A program made the position numbers and the translations under genes. Below the pieces are notes generated by a model. It ran no database searches. It was not told the DNA's origin and was given only the letters and a program-made list of their open reading frames with translations. Source: Nitrospirota bacterium (GTDB lineage Bacteria > Nitrospirota > Thermodesulfovibrionia > Thermodesulfovibrionales > SM23-35). Taken from it: a DNA stretch of 12,126 bases. The stretch covers positions 1 through 12,126 of the forward strand of contig JAGSYM010000008.1 in assembly GCA_018262395.1 (NCBI GenBank). Reading direction: 5' to 3'. Of this stretch, positions 1-7,054 are shown piece by piece (the stretch's first letter is position 1; each line of letters starts with the position of its first letter).

Positions 1-1009
1 CGTCACACTTCTTGCAGTAGAATGTCCAGTCGATCTTCAGCGGCTTGGTCTCGAGCGAGCCAGCAGGGATTTGGTCGAAAATCTTCTGTGCATCAAAGGG
101 GCCATAGTATTCGCCCACACCTGCGTGGTCGCGGCCGATAATCATGTAGTAGCAACCATAGTTCTGCCTGAAGGTCGCGTGAAGGAGTGCCTCACGGGGG
201 CCTGCATATCTCATGTCAAGCGGATACCCAGCCTGGATGCAGGTATTCTTCACAAAGTAGAGTTCTACAAGCTTGTCAATCGCTTTGACCCTTACTTCTG
301 CAGGTATATCACCCGGTTTCAGTTTGCCGAGGAGCTGGTGGATAAGCACACCGTCGCAGATCTCGACGGCAATCTTGGCCAAGTACTCATGGGAACGGTG
401 CATCGGATTTCTGAGCTGAAGGGCAGCAACAGTATTCCAGCCTTTTTCCTCGAACATCTTCCTGGTCTCGGCAGGTGTAAGGAACAGACCGGGATACTGT
501 GCAGGGAATCCACCCTGGCTCAGGACCTTAACGGTACCTGCAAGGTTAACATCTTTTTGTTCCATTACCATCTTGACACCCGGATGCTCCATATCTGCTG
601 TTGTGAAAATGTGCTTGCATTCAAACGTCTTATCGATGGTATACTTCTCGGTCACCTTCATCGTGGCCATAATCTTTTCAAACTCATCGGAGAAGAGTGC
701 AATCTCGTCACCGACCTTGATGCCGTCGGCGTCTGCTTTGGATGCAGACAGAGTAATGGGAATCGGCCAGAACGTCCCATCTGCCATCTTGAAGTCAGCA
801 CAGACGCCTTTCCAGTCAGCCTGGGTCATAAAGCCTGTCAGCGGGGTAAAGCCTCCGATGCCCATCATAATAAGGTCGCCCGCCTCGCGGGATGCGATCT
901 TGATCTGTTTCAGAGATGCAGCTTTTTTCTTCTCCGCTTCCAGTTCCGCCCCTGTAAGTAAAAGGGGTTTCAGTTTCTTTTCTTTTCCATGTGGATTTAC
1001 TAATGCCAT
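1..1009 (-). CDS. sat: Sulfate adenylyltransferase (ATP sulfurylase), 3' end outside the window
   Basis: Makes adenosine 5'-phosphosulfate (APS) and pyrophosphate from ATP and sulfate in the cytoplasm, the activating step of sulfate reduction (or the reverse in sulfur oxidation). 336 codons are visible; family members of this type are usually about 400 residues, so roughly the last 60-90 are missing at the left edge. The nucleotide-binding signature [13 protein letters not shown] is at residues 198-210 (the QxRNPxHxxH motif) and the second family motif IGRDHAGVG at 291-299. Cys332 and Cys335 (YCKKC) begin what may be the zinc site known in several bacterial and archaeal ATP sulfurylases. The start is the ATG complementary to 1007-1009, with a perfect AGGAGG (complement of 1017-1022) seven bases upstream. 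It lies 46 bases after adk on the same strand, so co-transcription is likely. I see no frameshift. The direction of the reaction in this organism cannot be told from this gene alone. Confidence 0.96.
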   Translation of the reverse strand, partial: MALVNPHGKEKKLKPLLLTGAELEAEKKKAASLKQIKIASREAGDLIMMGIGGFTPLTGFMTQADWKGVCADFKMADGTFWPIPITLSASKADADGIKVGDEIALFSDEFEKIMATMKVTEKYTIDKTFECKHIFTTADMEHPGVKMVMEQKDVNLAGTVKVLSQGGFPAQYPGLFLTPAETRKMFEEKGWNTVAALQLRNPMHRSHEYLAKIAVEICDGVLIHQLLGKLKPGDIPAEVRVKAIDKLVELYFVKNTCIQAGYPLDMRYAGPREALLHATFRQNYGCYYMIIGRDHAGVGEYYGPFDAQKIFDQIPAGSLETKPLKIDWTFYCKKCD

Positions 1010-1033
1010 ACTATTTCCTCCTTGTGTTATATT

Positions 1034-1051
1034 TTCAAGACCAAGCTTGAA
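1034..1051 (-). repeat. Short inverted repeat between adk and sat
   Basis: TTCAAG (1034-1039) and CTTGAA (1046-1051) form a 6-bp stem with a 6-base loop in the 46-base adk-sat spacer. It is not followed by a T-run in the direction of transcription, so it is not a standard terminator. It might be an RNA-processing or stability hairpin, or chance in AT-rich DNA. Confidence 0.25.
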
Positions 1052-1055
1052 TTTT

Positions 1056-1703
1056 CTATTTGAGCCCTAATAACTCGGTAACTTTTTTGAATATCTCATC
1101 GATGCTGCCGGTACCAGATACTGATTTCAGTATGCCTTTATTCCTGTAATATCCGATTAAAGGTTCCGTTTGTGAGGTATATACTTCGAGCCTCTTCTTA
1201 ATGGTTGCTTCCTTATCATCATCCCTCTGGAATAATTCGCCGTTACATTTGTCACATACTCCATCTTTTGCAGGGGCTTTGAAATAAATGTTGTACATCT
1301 GTCCGCATCCCTTGCATGTTCTTCTGCCGGTGAGCCTTTTCATCAGGTCATCAAAAGGCACATCCACACTCAGGGCTGCATTTAAAGACATATTCAGCGC
1401 TCCGAGCATTTTATCCAGAGCTTCTGCCTGAGCAGTATTCCTCGGAAAACCATCAAGTATGTATCCTTTCTTGCAGTCATCCTGTTTCAGTCTCTCCTCA
1501 ACCATCCCCAGGACAACCCTGTCAGGAACGAGCTCACCTTTATCCATGAAAGACTTTGCCTCTTTCCCAAGAGGGGTACCTGCAGCAACGGCCGCCCTTA
1601 AAAGATCGCCTGTTGAAATCTGAGGCATGCCGTATTTTTCGATTAATTTCTTTGCCTGGGTACCTTTTCCGGCACCAGGCGCACCAAGCAAGACAATTCT
1701 CAT
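1056..1703 (-). CDS. adk: Adenylate kinase, zinc-LID type
   Basis: Interconverts ATP + AMP and 2 ADP in the cytoplasm. From the chosen start the protein has 215 residues, typical of long-form bacterial adenylate kinases. The P-loop [10 protein letters not shown] follows directly after the first strand ([14 protein letters not shown]), and the AMP-site region DGFPRN and the LID entry TGRRTC are present. The LID has a four-cysteine zinc-binding pattern, C-x2-C-x16-C-x2-C (CKGCG ... CDKC), as in many Gram-positive and delta-group enzymes rather than E. coli. A longer reading from 1730 adds nine residues, but the ATG at 1701-1703 has a GGGGGT ribosome site six bases upstream and puts the P-loop at the usual place. 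Directly upstream of sat: APS reduction releases AMP, which this enzyme recycles, so the pairing is functionally sensible. In many bacteria adk instead sits in the ribosomal-protein spc operon. Confidence 0.96.
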   Translation of the reverse strand: MRIVLLGAPGAGKGTQAKKLIEKYGMPQISTGDLLRAAVAAGTPLGKEAKSFMDKGELVPDRVVLGMVEERLKQDDCKKGYILDGFPRNTAQAEALDKMLGALNMSLNAALSVDVPFDDLMKRLTGRRTCKGCGQMYNIYFKAPAKDGVCDKCNGELFQRDDDKEATIKKRLEVYTSQTEPLIGYYRNKGILKSVSGTGSIDEIFKKVTELLGLK

Positions 1704-1784
1704 AATTCTACCCCCATTAATTTTTTGCAAGACTTTATTTAAAAAATGAACTGCCTTCTGTAAACTACACAGAAAAACGCAAAA

Positions 1785-1813
1785 ATGTTAAGAAATAAAT
1801 ATGCTTAGTTCAA
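1785..1813 (-). promoter_or_regulatory. Candidate sigma70-type promoter for adk-sat
   Basis: Read on the minus strand, TTGAAC (complement of 1808-1813, 4/6 match to the -35 consensus) is followed after exactly 17 bases by TAACAT (complement of 1785-1790, 4/6 match to -10). Transcription would begin near 1778, about 75 bases before the adk start. The region is AT-rich, so a chance match is possible. Confidence 0.33.
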
Positions 1814-1904
1814 AGTTTATACTGCGTGGCAGAGCTTTTCTAAAAAAAAACAGACATATAAATATATTATCCGGCAGGGTTTTAGTCAAATTCATATTTC
1901 TCAT

Positions 1905-1922
1905 AGAAAAATAAATTTTTCT
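1905..1922. repeat. Perfect 8-bp inverted repeat in the rdgB-adk gap
   Basis: AGAAAAAT (1905-1912) and ATTTTTCT (1915-1922) are perfect reverse complements separated by two bases, lying just downstream of the rdgB stop. This could be a small protein-binding palindrome or a weak AT hairpin. The rest of the 239-base gap (1704-1942) is AT-rich with A and T runs; apart from this and the candidate adk promoter I see no gene or RNA in it, and no GC-rich terminator for rdgB. Confidence 0.35.
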
Positions 1923-1942
1923 TATCGACGTAAGGCGCCGTT

Positions 1943-2557
1943 TCAACAATTTTTTTTTTCGTGATTTTCACCGGGAAGCCACGCTTGGATAAAACTTTTG
2001 AAGGCCGTAAGCGCCCTTCCCCGATGACTCAGCGCGTCCTTCTCCTCGTCGTGCATCTCAGCAAAGGTGCGATCCGACCCCATGGGATAAAATACCGGGT
2101 CATATCCGAATCCCTGAGATCCTCTCGGCTCTTTTCCAATAGACCCCTCTATATATCCATAAAAAATACGCACTTCACTGCCTGGCACGGCGAATGCGAT
2201 ACAGCAAACAAATTTCACATCTCTTTTTTCAATAAAATGCATTACCCGGAGTAATTTTTCGATATTCTTTTTATCGTCCGCCGGTTCACCGGCATACCGG
2301 GCAGACAGTGTTCCGGGTGCACCATTCAAGGCAGAAACTTCAAGCCCAGAATCGTCAGCGAGTGCTGGTCTCCCCGTAAAGTTTGCGACAGTTATTGCTT
2401 TCTTAACAGCATTTTCCTCGAATGTCTGGCCGTCTTCCTCTACTTCAGGACATTCGGGGAAATCATCAAGCGTCAGAACCTTGACCTTCAGACCGTTTGT
2501 AATTCTTAAAATCTCCTCTATCTTCTTCCTGTTCCTCGTTGCCAGCACTAATTCCAT
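1943..2557 (-). CDS. rdgB: Non-canonical purine NTP pyrophosphatase (RdgB/HAM1 family)
   Basis: Hydrolyses dITP, ITP and XTP to monophosphates, keeping deaminated purines out of DNA and RNA. The protein has 204 residues, close to the usual 190-205. Family signatures are in order: LATRNRKK near the N-terminus (residues 5-12, substrate-binding T-x-N-x-x-K), ALADDSGLEV at 65-74 (metal/catalytic Asp68-Asp69), GAPGTLSARYAG at 79-90, SQGFGYDPVFYP at 147-158 and SHRGRAL at 177-183. The start codon ATG (complement of 2555-2557) has AAGGA upstream at good spacing. The C-terminal tail (GENHEKKNC) is encoded across a run of ten A (T10 at 1950-1959 on the plus strand), a place where slippage or sequencing error could change the last few residues. 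It is divergent from the kinase gene across 109 bases. Confidence 0.95.
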   Translation of the reverse strand: MELVLATRNRKKIEEILRITNGLKVKVLTLDDFPECPEVEEDGQTFEENAVKKAITVANFTGRPALADDSGLEVSALNGAPGTLSARYAGEPADDKKNIEKLLRVMHFIEKRDVKFVCCIAFAVPGSEVRIFYGYIEGSIGKEPRGSQGFGYDPVFYPMGSDRTFAEMHDEEKDALSHRGRALTAFKSFIQAWLPGENHEKKNC

Positions 2558-2624
2558 AGCATGTTCCTTTTCACGTCATAGATGCAGTCTAAAAAAGTTC
2601 CGAGGGTACAATTTCTGCCTCATA

Positions 2625-2633
2625 ACTATACCA
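2625..2633 (-). promoter_or_regulatory. Candidate extended -10 promoter for rdgB
   Basis: On the minus strand TGGTATAGT (complement of 2625-2633) matches the extended -10 pattern TGnTATAAT with one change. No convincing -35 lies 16-18 bases upstream, which is usual for extended -10 promoters. Transcription would start about 60 bases before the rdgB ATG. I found no equally good plus-strand promoter for the kinase gene in this divergent gap (2558-2666). Confidence 0.33.
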
Positions 2634-2666
2634 CACATTTTGAATTGCTCCGCCCCTGAGAAAAAA

Positions 2667-3704
2667 ATGATTTTTCTTCTGACCCAAAATATGTTAAAAA
2701 AGCATATGAATGAGATAGGGTATTCAGGAGAGCAGCAGTTCAGCCCCGACGACCTCAAAGACCGTATCGCGCAGTGGGTAGGAACGGACCGGGTTCCAAA
2801 ACGGCTCAATATCATCACTGATACATCTGATTTTTACCGGGTCGATTACGACGATGTGGTCGTCCTTGGGGGCAGGTCTTACTTGATCCGCAACAATGAA
2901 AGGGAAGGTCGCTTCGGGATTGACGATCAGCAGAAATACTGGGTCAAGCGTGCGCGCGACCTCTCTGACGGCAGCGTGAAGATTATAAAACTCGTTTTCC
3001 ATGAGCGGTTCGAGGCAACGGTTGGAGGAATCATCTTTGATTGTTACAGGAGTCCGCAAAAAGAGGCCAGAATTCTCGATCTCACCCGAGACCACCCCCG
3101 CTTCATGCAGGGGTTTTCGATAAGCGATGCATCAAATAACCTCATACGGGTCTTAGAGTTTATCAAAGGAAAAACATTAGCCGACGCTGTTCTCCTGCTG
3201 GGGAAAAACCATGAGGATTATTTCTATAATCATCTGCCGTCTGTATTAGACGAATTCATTGATCTGGTGCAGGCGATACAATTCCTCCACAGCCGCAGAG
3301 AAAAGCACGGGGATATCAGGCGGGATCATATCATCAAAGACGCAACGACAGGCCTTGCCCGCTGGATTGACTTCGATTTCAACTATCTCCACAAGGAGAA
3401 CATGTTCGGATACGACCTTTTCGGGCTCGGGAACATCCTCGTTTATCTCGTCGGACGGGGAGATGTGACTGTTCAAAAACTTCAGCAAGAGTCTTCACCT
3501 GCTCTGGCCCGGTTAACGGCAAATGATGTAAATATTATTTTCAACAACAGGGTGGTGAATCTGCAGAAGGTGTACCCCTATGTGCCGGAAGCACTGAATC
3601 TTATTCTCCTCCATTTTTCGGTTGGCGCAAATACGTATTATGATACGACAGAACAATTTCTGCATGACTTGCTGGAAGCAAGGGAAAACCTTAACCATGG
3701 ATAA
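2667..3704 (+). CDS. Atypical protein-kinase-like protein (HGD-type catalytic loop)
   Basis: 345 residues from the chosen start. A degenerate Hanks-type kinase fold can be followed in order: a possible nucleotide loop at about 62-75 (GGRSYL, poor in glycines), beta-3 lysine Lys108 in VKIIKLVF, helix-C glutamate Glu133 in KEARIL, hinge-like LEFIKGKTL at 163-171, catalytic loop HGDIRRDH at 214-221, metal loop DFD at 235-237 in place of DFG, and a helix-F-like YDLFGLG from 249. The usual catalytic-loop Asn is His221, and no clear APE motif is seen. Lys, Glu and both Asp are kept, so it could be active, but a pseudokinase is possible. No membrane segment or sensor domain is visible, so it is probably cytosolic. 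The reading frame is open to 2481, but that start lies inside rdgB; ATG 2667 (GAG eight bases upstream) is preferred, with ATG 2691 or 2706 as alternatives. Ribosome sites are weak for all three. The substrate is unknown; the usp gene follows after 24 bases. Confidence 0.78.
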   Translation: MIFLLTQNMLKKHMNEIGYSGEQQFSPDDLKDRIAQWVGTDRVPKRLNIITDTSDFYRVDYDDVVVLGGRSYLIRNNEREGRFGIDDQQKYWVKRARDLSDGSVKIIKLVFHERFEATVGGIIFDCYRSPQKEARILDLTRDHPRFMQGFSISDASNNLIRVLEFIKGKTLADAVLLLGKNHEDYFYNHLPSVLDEFIDLVQAIQFLHSRREKHGDIRRDHIIKDATTGLARWIDFDFNYLHKENMFGYDLFGLGNILVYLVGRGDVTVQKLQQESSPALARLTANDVNIIFNNRVVNLQKVYPYVPEALNLILLHFSVGANTYYDTTEQFLHDLLEARENLNHG

Positions 3705-3728
3705 CAGTACTATTTGGAGGGTGATGGT

Positions 3729-4196
3729 ATGAATACAATCGTTCCGAAAAACCGGAATATCCTCATCGCAGTCGACGCATCCGAAAATGCAAAACGCGCT
3801 GTGCTGTATGTCAAAGATCTCCTCGTCGGACTACCGGGCTTTCATGTGACAATCGCCACAATAATCCCCCGGCCTCCGGAAGATTATTTCATTACTGAAG
3901 AGGAAAAAAATACCTGGATCGAAAATCAGAACAAAACAGCCCAACGCATCCTCGAAGATTATCGTCAGATATTCATTCAGGCAGACTTCCGGGAAGAAGA
4001 CGTGGTATCACACCTGGTGATGAAAGAGTGCACATCACTGGCCGAATGCATCCTCGATGAACTAAAAAGACTTTCGTGCGGGACGGTTGTCATCGGACGC
4101 CGCGGCATATCAAGGAAAGAGGAATTCATGTTCGGAAGCACTTCCAGTAAAATCCTGCATACTGCCAAAGACTGCTCTGTCTGGGTAATCGAATAG
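3729..4196 (+). CDS. Universal stress protein, UspA family, ATP-binding type
   Basis: 155 residues, one Usp domain of normal length. The N-terminus has the first strand with conserved aspartate (ILIAVDASENA, Asp16). The C-terminal part has the full nucleotide motif G-x2-G-x9-G-S/T: Gly123, Gly126, Gly136-Ser137-Thr138 (VIGRRG ... FGSTSS). This marks the MJ0577/FP-type subgroup that binds ATP, unlike E. coli UspA, which lacks it. It ends in the usual strand CSVWVIE. The start ATG at 3729 is preceded by GGAGGG at 3716-3721; an in-frame TTG at 3714 overlaps that ribosome site and is unlikely to be used. It is 24 bases behind the kinase-like gene and probably in one transcript with it, suggesting that it is a partner, target or nucleotide sensor for the kinase. 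The exact role in stress or dormancy cannot be read from the sequence. Confidence 0.92.
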   Translation: MNTIVPKNRNILIAVDASENAKRAVLYVKDLLVGLPGFHVTIATIIPRPPEDYFITEEEKNTWIENQNKTAQRILEDYRQIFIQADFREEDVVSHLVMKECTSLAECILDELKRLSCGTVVIGRRGISRKEEFMFGSTSSKILHTAKDCSVWVIE

Positions 4197-4348
4197 AGAC
4201 AGAAGATTTCGTAGGTTTATCGGACGAGAAGCGTGGAACAAATGAATGACAAAACGCACGAATCATGCCGTGAAGCTAAACATTGTCCGTTTATTCGTAC
4301 ATATTCCGGCCCTTGAAAAATGAAATAACTCTCTGTTAAGCTTTTCAA
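4197..4348. other. Gap between usp and the RDD-mre operon, with a possible 24-codon ORF
   Basis: This gap separates two transcription units. No strong terminator hairpin is visible. A small open frame at 4242-4316 (plus strand, 24 codons) encodes MNDKTHESCREAKHCPFIRT and four more residues; it contains two cysteines and has only GGA eight bases upstream as ribosome site. I do not recognise it. A loose inverted repeat ACGAAT (4257-4262) / ATTCGT (4293-4298) lies within it. TTGAAA at 4313-4318 is a good -35 match but has no acceptable -10 in range, so the promoter of the following operon is not located. Confidence 0.3.
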
Positions 4349-4774
4349 ATGTCTGAGGACGTAAAAAGGGCAGGATTGCTTGTCAGAACTGTCGCTAAAA
4401 TCCTCGATTTCATAATCGTAGCAACTGCAGCAGAGATAGTACCAAAGGCCGGATTCTATGCAGGGTTAGCCTATCTTTTGATAGGTGATGGCTTTTTTGA
4501 CGGGAGAAGTCTGGGGAAAAAACTCGTAGGGGTAAGAGTTGTTTCTGCAGGAACTTTACGCCCCTGCACCTTCAGAGATTCCATACTACGGAACAGCATA
4601 TTCGGTGTTGGGTATCTTCTCTCCAGGATACTCTGGTTTGGCTGGATATTTGTCATACTTGTTTCAGCCTTTGAATTTATTGTCCTGATCGGGAGCAAGG
4701 ACGGCATGCGGCTTGGAGACGAAATTGCGAAAACGCTTGTGCTTGAAAGCCCTCAGATGAAACAGGAGGAATAA
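4349..4774 (+). CDS. RDD-family membrane protein, coupled to mreB
   Basis: 141 residues of an RDD-domain integral membrane protein. RDD features: Arg13 and Asp20 in the first helix ([12 protein letters not shown]), the conserved cytoplasmic stretch [14 protein letters not shown] at 52-65, and Asp118 with RLGDEIAKT at 121-129 near the end. Hydrophobic helices fall at roughly 14-27, 33-46 and 95-115. The function of most RDD proteins is unknown; some have been linked to ion transport. Its TAA shares its last base with the mreB ATG (TAATG at 4772-4776), and the mreB ribosome site AGGAGG lies inside its last codons, so the two are almost certainly co-transcribed and translationally coupled. This placement suggests a role near the rod-shape machinery, which is inference only. 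The start ATG has only a weak ribosome site. Confidence 0.85.
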   Translation: MSEDVKRAGLLVRTVAKILDFIIVATAAEIVPKAGFYAGLAYLLIGDGFFDGRSLGKKLVGVRVVSAGTLRPCTFRDSILRNSIFGVGYLLSRILWFGWIFVILVSAFEFIVLIGSKDGMRLGDEIAKTLVLESPQMKQEE

Positions 4775-5808
4775 TGTTTTTCCATAAAATACTCGGGTTC
4801 TTTTCGAACGATCTCGCGATAGACCTTGGTACAGCAAATACCCTTGTATTCGTTAAAGGCAAGGGCATCGTCTGTAATGAGCCTTCCGTTGTCGTTCTCA
4901 GGAAAGACGATAAAAAACCGGTAGCTGTCGGCGCTGAAGCGAAAAAGATGCTCGGGAAAACCCCCGCGAATATTATTGCCATACGGCCGATGAAAGATGG
5001 AGTGATAGCTGACTTTGATGCTACCGGCGAGATGCTGAAATACTTTATAACAAAAGTTCACAACAGAAGAAGTTTTGTTTCGCCGAGGGTAATTATTGGT
5101 GTTCCTTCGGGGATAACACAGGTGGAACAGCGGGCGGTAAAAGATGCGGCTCAGGTTTCCGGAGCACGTGAGGTATACCTGATAGGAGAGCCGATGGCTG
5201 CAGCAGTCGGTGTCGGTCTCCCTGTCGGTGAACCTTCCGGCAATATGATTGTTGACATCGGCGGTGGCACAACAGATGTTGCCGTCATCTCCCTTGACGG
5301 CGTCGTCTACAGCAAAGCTGTCAGAGTCGGCGGTGACAAGATGGATGACTCCATTATGGCGTTCATAAAGCGGAGATACAACCTCATGATTGGAGACATG
5401 ACCGCAGAACTCATAAAAATCAACATCGGATCCGTATATAAGACAGAAGGAAGTGAACAGCGAACTATGGAAATCAAGGGCAGGGACCTTATTTCAGGCA
5501 TACCGAAAACATTGACCATTAATGAAGCCGAGATCAGAGAGGCCCTGACAGAACCGGTAAACGTAATTCTCGATACCATTAGGGTAATTCTTGAAAATAC
5601 ACCCCCTGAACTCGCTGCAGATATTGTTGACAGGGGCATTATACTTGCCGGCGGCGGTGCCCTCCTTAAGGGACTCGATCAGCTTATACGGCAGGAAACC
5701 GGCCTTCCGGTCTTTATTGCAGATGACCCTCTCTCCGCTGTCGCACGAGGTGTCGGAAAGATGCTTGATGAAATCGATCTGCTGAGAAGAGTAGCCATTA
5801 ATCTGTAA
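4774..5808 (+). CDS. mreB: Rod-shape actin homologue MreB
   Basis: 344 residues, standard MreB length. It forms membrane-attached actin-like filaments that orient lateral cell-wall synthesis. An N-terminal amphipathic stretch ([10 protein letters not shown]) fits the membrane anchor of Gram-negative MreB. Phosphate-1 motif DLGTANTLV is at 17-25, catalytic Glu140 in GEPMAAAVG, phosphate-2 motif [11 protein letters not shown] at 161-171 with Asp161, and adenosine motif [10 protein letters not shown] at 291-300. The start is fixed by AGGAGG seven bases upstream and by overlap with the RDD stop. The stop TAA overlaps the mreC ATG by one base, so mreB-mreC translation is coupled. Confidence 0.98.
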   Translation: MFFHKILGFFSNDLAIDLGTANTLVFVKGKGIVCNEPSVVVLRKDDKKPVAVGAEAKKMLGKTPANIIAIRPMKDGVIADFDATGEMLKYFITKVHNRRSFVSPRVIIGVPSGITQVEQRAVKDAAQVSGAREVYLIGEPMAAAVGVGLPVGEPSGNMIVDIGGGTTDVAVISLDGVVYSKAVRVGGDKMDDSIMAFIKRRYNLMIGDMTAELIKINIGSVYKTEGSEQRTMEIKGRDLISGIPKTLTINEAEIREALTEPVNVILDTIRVILENTPPELAADIVDRGIILAGGGALLKGLDQLIRQETGLPVFIADDPLSAVARGVGKMLDEIDLLRRVAINL

Positions 5809-6590
5809 TGCTCGGGAAAAGGCTCCTGCTTTTTCTGTTCATCCTCATTTCTCTCAGCTTAATGACCTATCAGAGTAACCGGACACCCTTCTTGCCACTA
5901 AAATCGCTGAACAGCGCCCTGAATGTTTTTTATGACATAAAAGTATCCGTCAAGGAATTCATCAGCGCCCCGTTCAGAAGAATGTTCCTCAGAGAGGAAG
6001 AAAACAGAAGGTTGAAGACTGAGCTGTCGCAATTACTCAAAGAACAGCAGGTCTGGCGGGAAGCATTCCGTGAAAATCAGAAACTGCGGGAAGTTCTTGC
6101 ACTGAAGGAAAAAGAACAGCACTATGTAACTGCTGCACGCGTGGTAGCCCGGGGAACTGACCAATGGTCGCACACGCTCATTCTTGATAAAGGTCTGACA
6201 GATGGAATCAAAAAGGATATGGTTGCCATAACGGACAAGGGCCTCGTAGGCAAAATCTCAGATGTATCCCCCTCCTATGCATACCTGCTTCTCCTCACCG
6301 ACATAAACTTCTCGGCAGCAGTACGGCTTCAGGAAAACAGGACCGAAGGGGTACTGTCCGGTACAGGATTCAGAGCGTGCCAGCTGAAATACATACCGTA
6401 TGAAGAAGAGTTGAAGCTGGGAGCTGCTGTAGTCACCTCCGGGCTTGACTCCATCTTCCCCGGGGGTATTCCGTTAGGCTATATATCGAAAATAAATAAG
6501 AAAGAGAGCGGATTATTCCAGTATATAGAAGTTATTCCGTACGTTGATAACACTAAAATAGAAGTTGTTGCAATCATCAGGAGAGCGTGA
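5808..6590 (+). CDS. mreC: Rod-shape determining protein MreC
   Basis: 260 residues. A single-pass inner-membrane protein with most of its mass in the periplasm, linking MreB filaments to PBP2 and activating it. The order matches the family: short basic N-terminus, membrane helix at about 6-20 (LLLFLFILISLSLM), a charged coiled coil at about 61-103, then the beta-rich MreC domain to the end, with motifs such as LILDKGLTDGI (124-134), GLVGKI (145-150) and VVTSGLDSIFPGGIPLG (208-224). Start and stop overlap both neighbours (TAATG with mreB; GTGA with mreD), so it is inside one tightly packed operon. Confidence 0.96.
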   Translation: MLGKRLLLFLFILISLSLMTYQSNRTPFLPLKSLNSALNVFYDIKVSVKEFISAPFRRMFLREEENRRLKTELSQLLKEQQVWREAFRENQKLREVLALKEKEQHYVTAARVVARGTDQWSHTLILDKGLTDGIKKDMVAITDKGLVGKISDVSPSYAYLLLLTDINFSAAVRLQENRTEGVLSGTGFRACQLKYIPYEEELKLGAAVVTSGLDSIFPGGIPLGYISKINKKESGLFQYIEVIPYVDNTKIEVVAIIRRA

Positions 6591-7036
6591 AATATCTTCT
6601 CTGGGCAGTGGTAACGTTTCTCACATTCGGTATTCAGGGCAGTCTGTCTTTCTTTGATATCACCCCGAATTTCACCGTGATCTTAGCCTGTTATGCAGGT
6701 ATTCGGGAAGGAGAGGCGAAAGGCCTCTTCATCGGCTCTCTGATCGGTTTAATCGAAGACAGTCTTGCAGGTTCTTTGCTCGGGCCTAATCTCTTAAGTA
6801 AAGGCTTAGTCGGTTATCTTGCAGGCTTTCTGTACAGCAAGTTTTTTGTGTGGACCCCTGTGCTCGGGATAGTCACCATTATGGTACTCACCATGGCAGA
6901 CAGTTTCGCCGTTTATATGTCACGGAGTATTTTTGACACTATGCCTTCAGGTATTGGCGCAGCAGCTTTCATCATTGTCATGCAATCTCTCTTTAATGCA
7001 CCGCTGGGAATATTTCTGAAAAAAAAGAGTGAATAG
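6587..7036 (+). CDS. mreD: Rod-shape determining protein MreD
   Basis: 149 residues, almost wholly hydrophobic, with about five or six membrane helices (roughly 3-22, 27-40, 45-60, 70-85, 90-110, 122-142) and a basic C-terminus KKKSE. The conserved central region GLIEDSLAGSLLGPNLLSKG (54-73) resembles the G-x-x-x-D-x-x-x-x-x-x-L-G signature of MreD. It starts with GTG at 6587, overlapping the mreC TGA (GTGA), with AGGAG at 6579-6583 close upstream. MreD works with MreC in the inner membrane to regulate PBP2-RodA activity. MreD sequences diverge strongly, so identification rests partly on position. Confidence 0.93.
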   Translation: MKYLLWAVVTFLTFGIQGSLSFFDITPNFTVILACYAGIREGEAKGLFIGSLIGLIEDSLAGSLLGPNLLSKGLVGYLAGFLYSKFFVWTPVLGIVTIMVLTMADSFAVYMSRSIFDTMPSGIGAAAFIIVMQSLFNAPLGIFLKKKSE

Positions 7037-7054
7037 ATAAGGAATACATCATAG

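Noticed and set aside
71..961. Long plus-strand open frame of 296 codons at the left end
   Set aside because: It is antisense to sat, whose minus-strand translation has clear ATP sulfurylase motifs and a perfect ribosome site. The plus-strand protein has no recognisable features.
1950..1959. T10 run on the plus strand as a terminator
   Set aside because: No plus-strand gene ends before it and there is no stable GC hairpin upstream; it is the coding sequence of the rdgB tail.
2481..2666. Longer N-terminus for the kinase-like protein starting at 2481
   Set aside because: It would overlap the start of the divergent rdgB gene, and its first 62 residues show no family features; ATG 2667 is better placed.
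3714..3728. TTG start for the universal stress protein
   Set aside because: This codon overlaps the GGAGGG ribosome site that serves the ATG at 3729.
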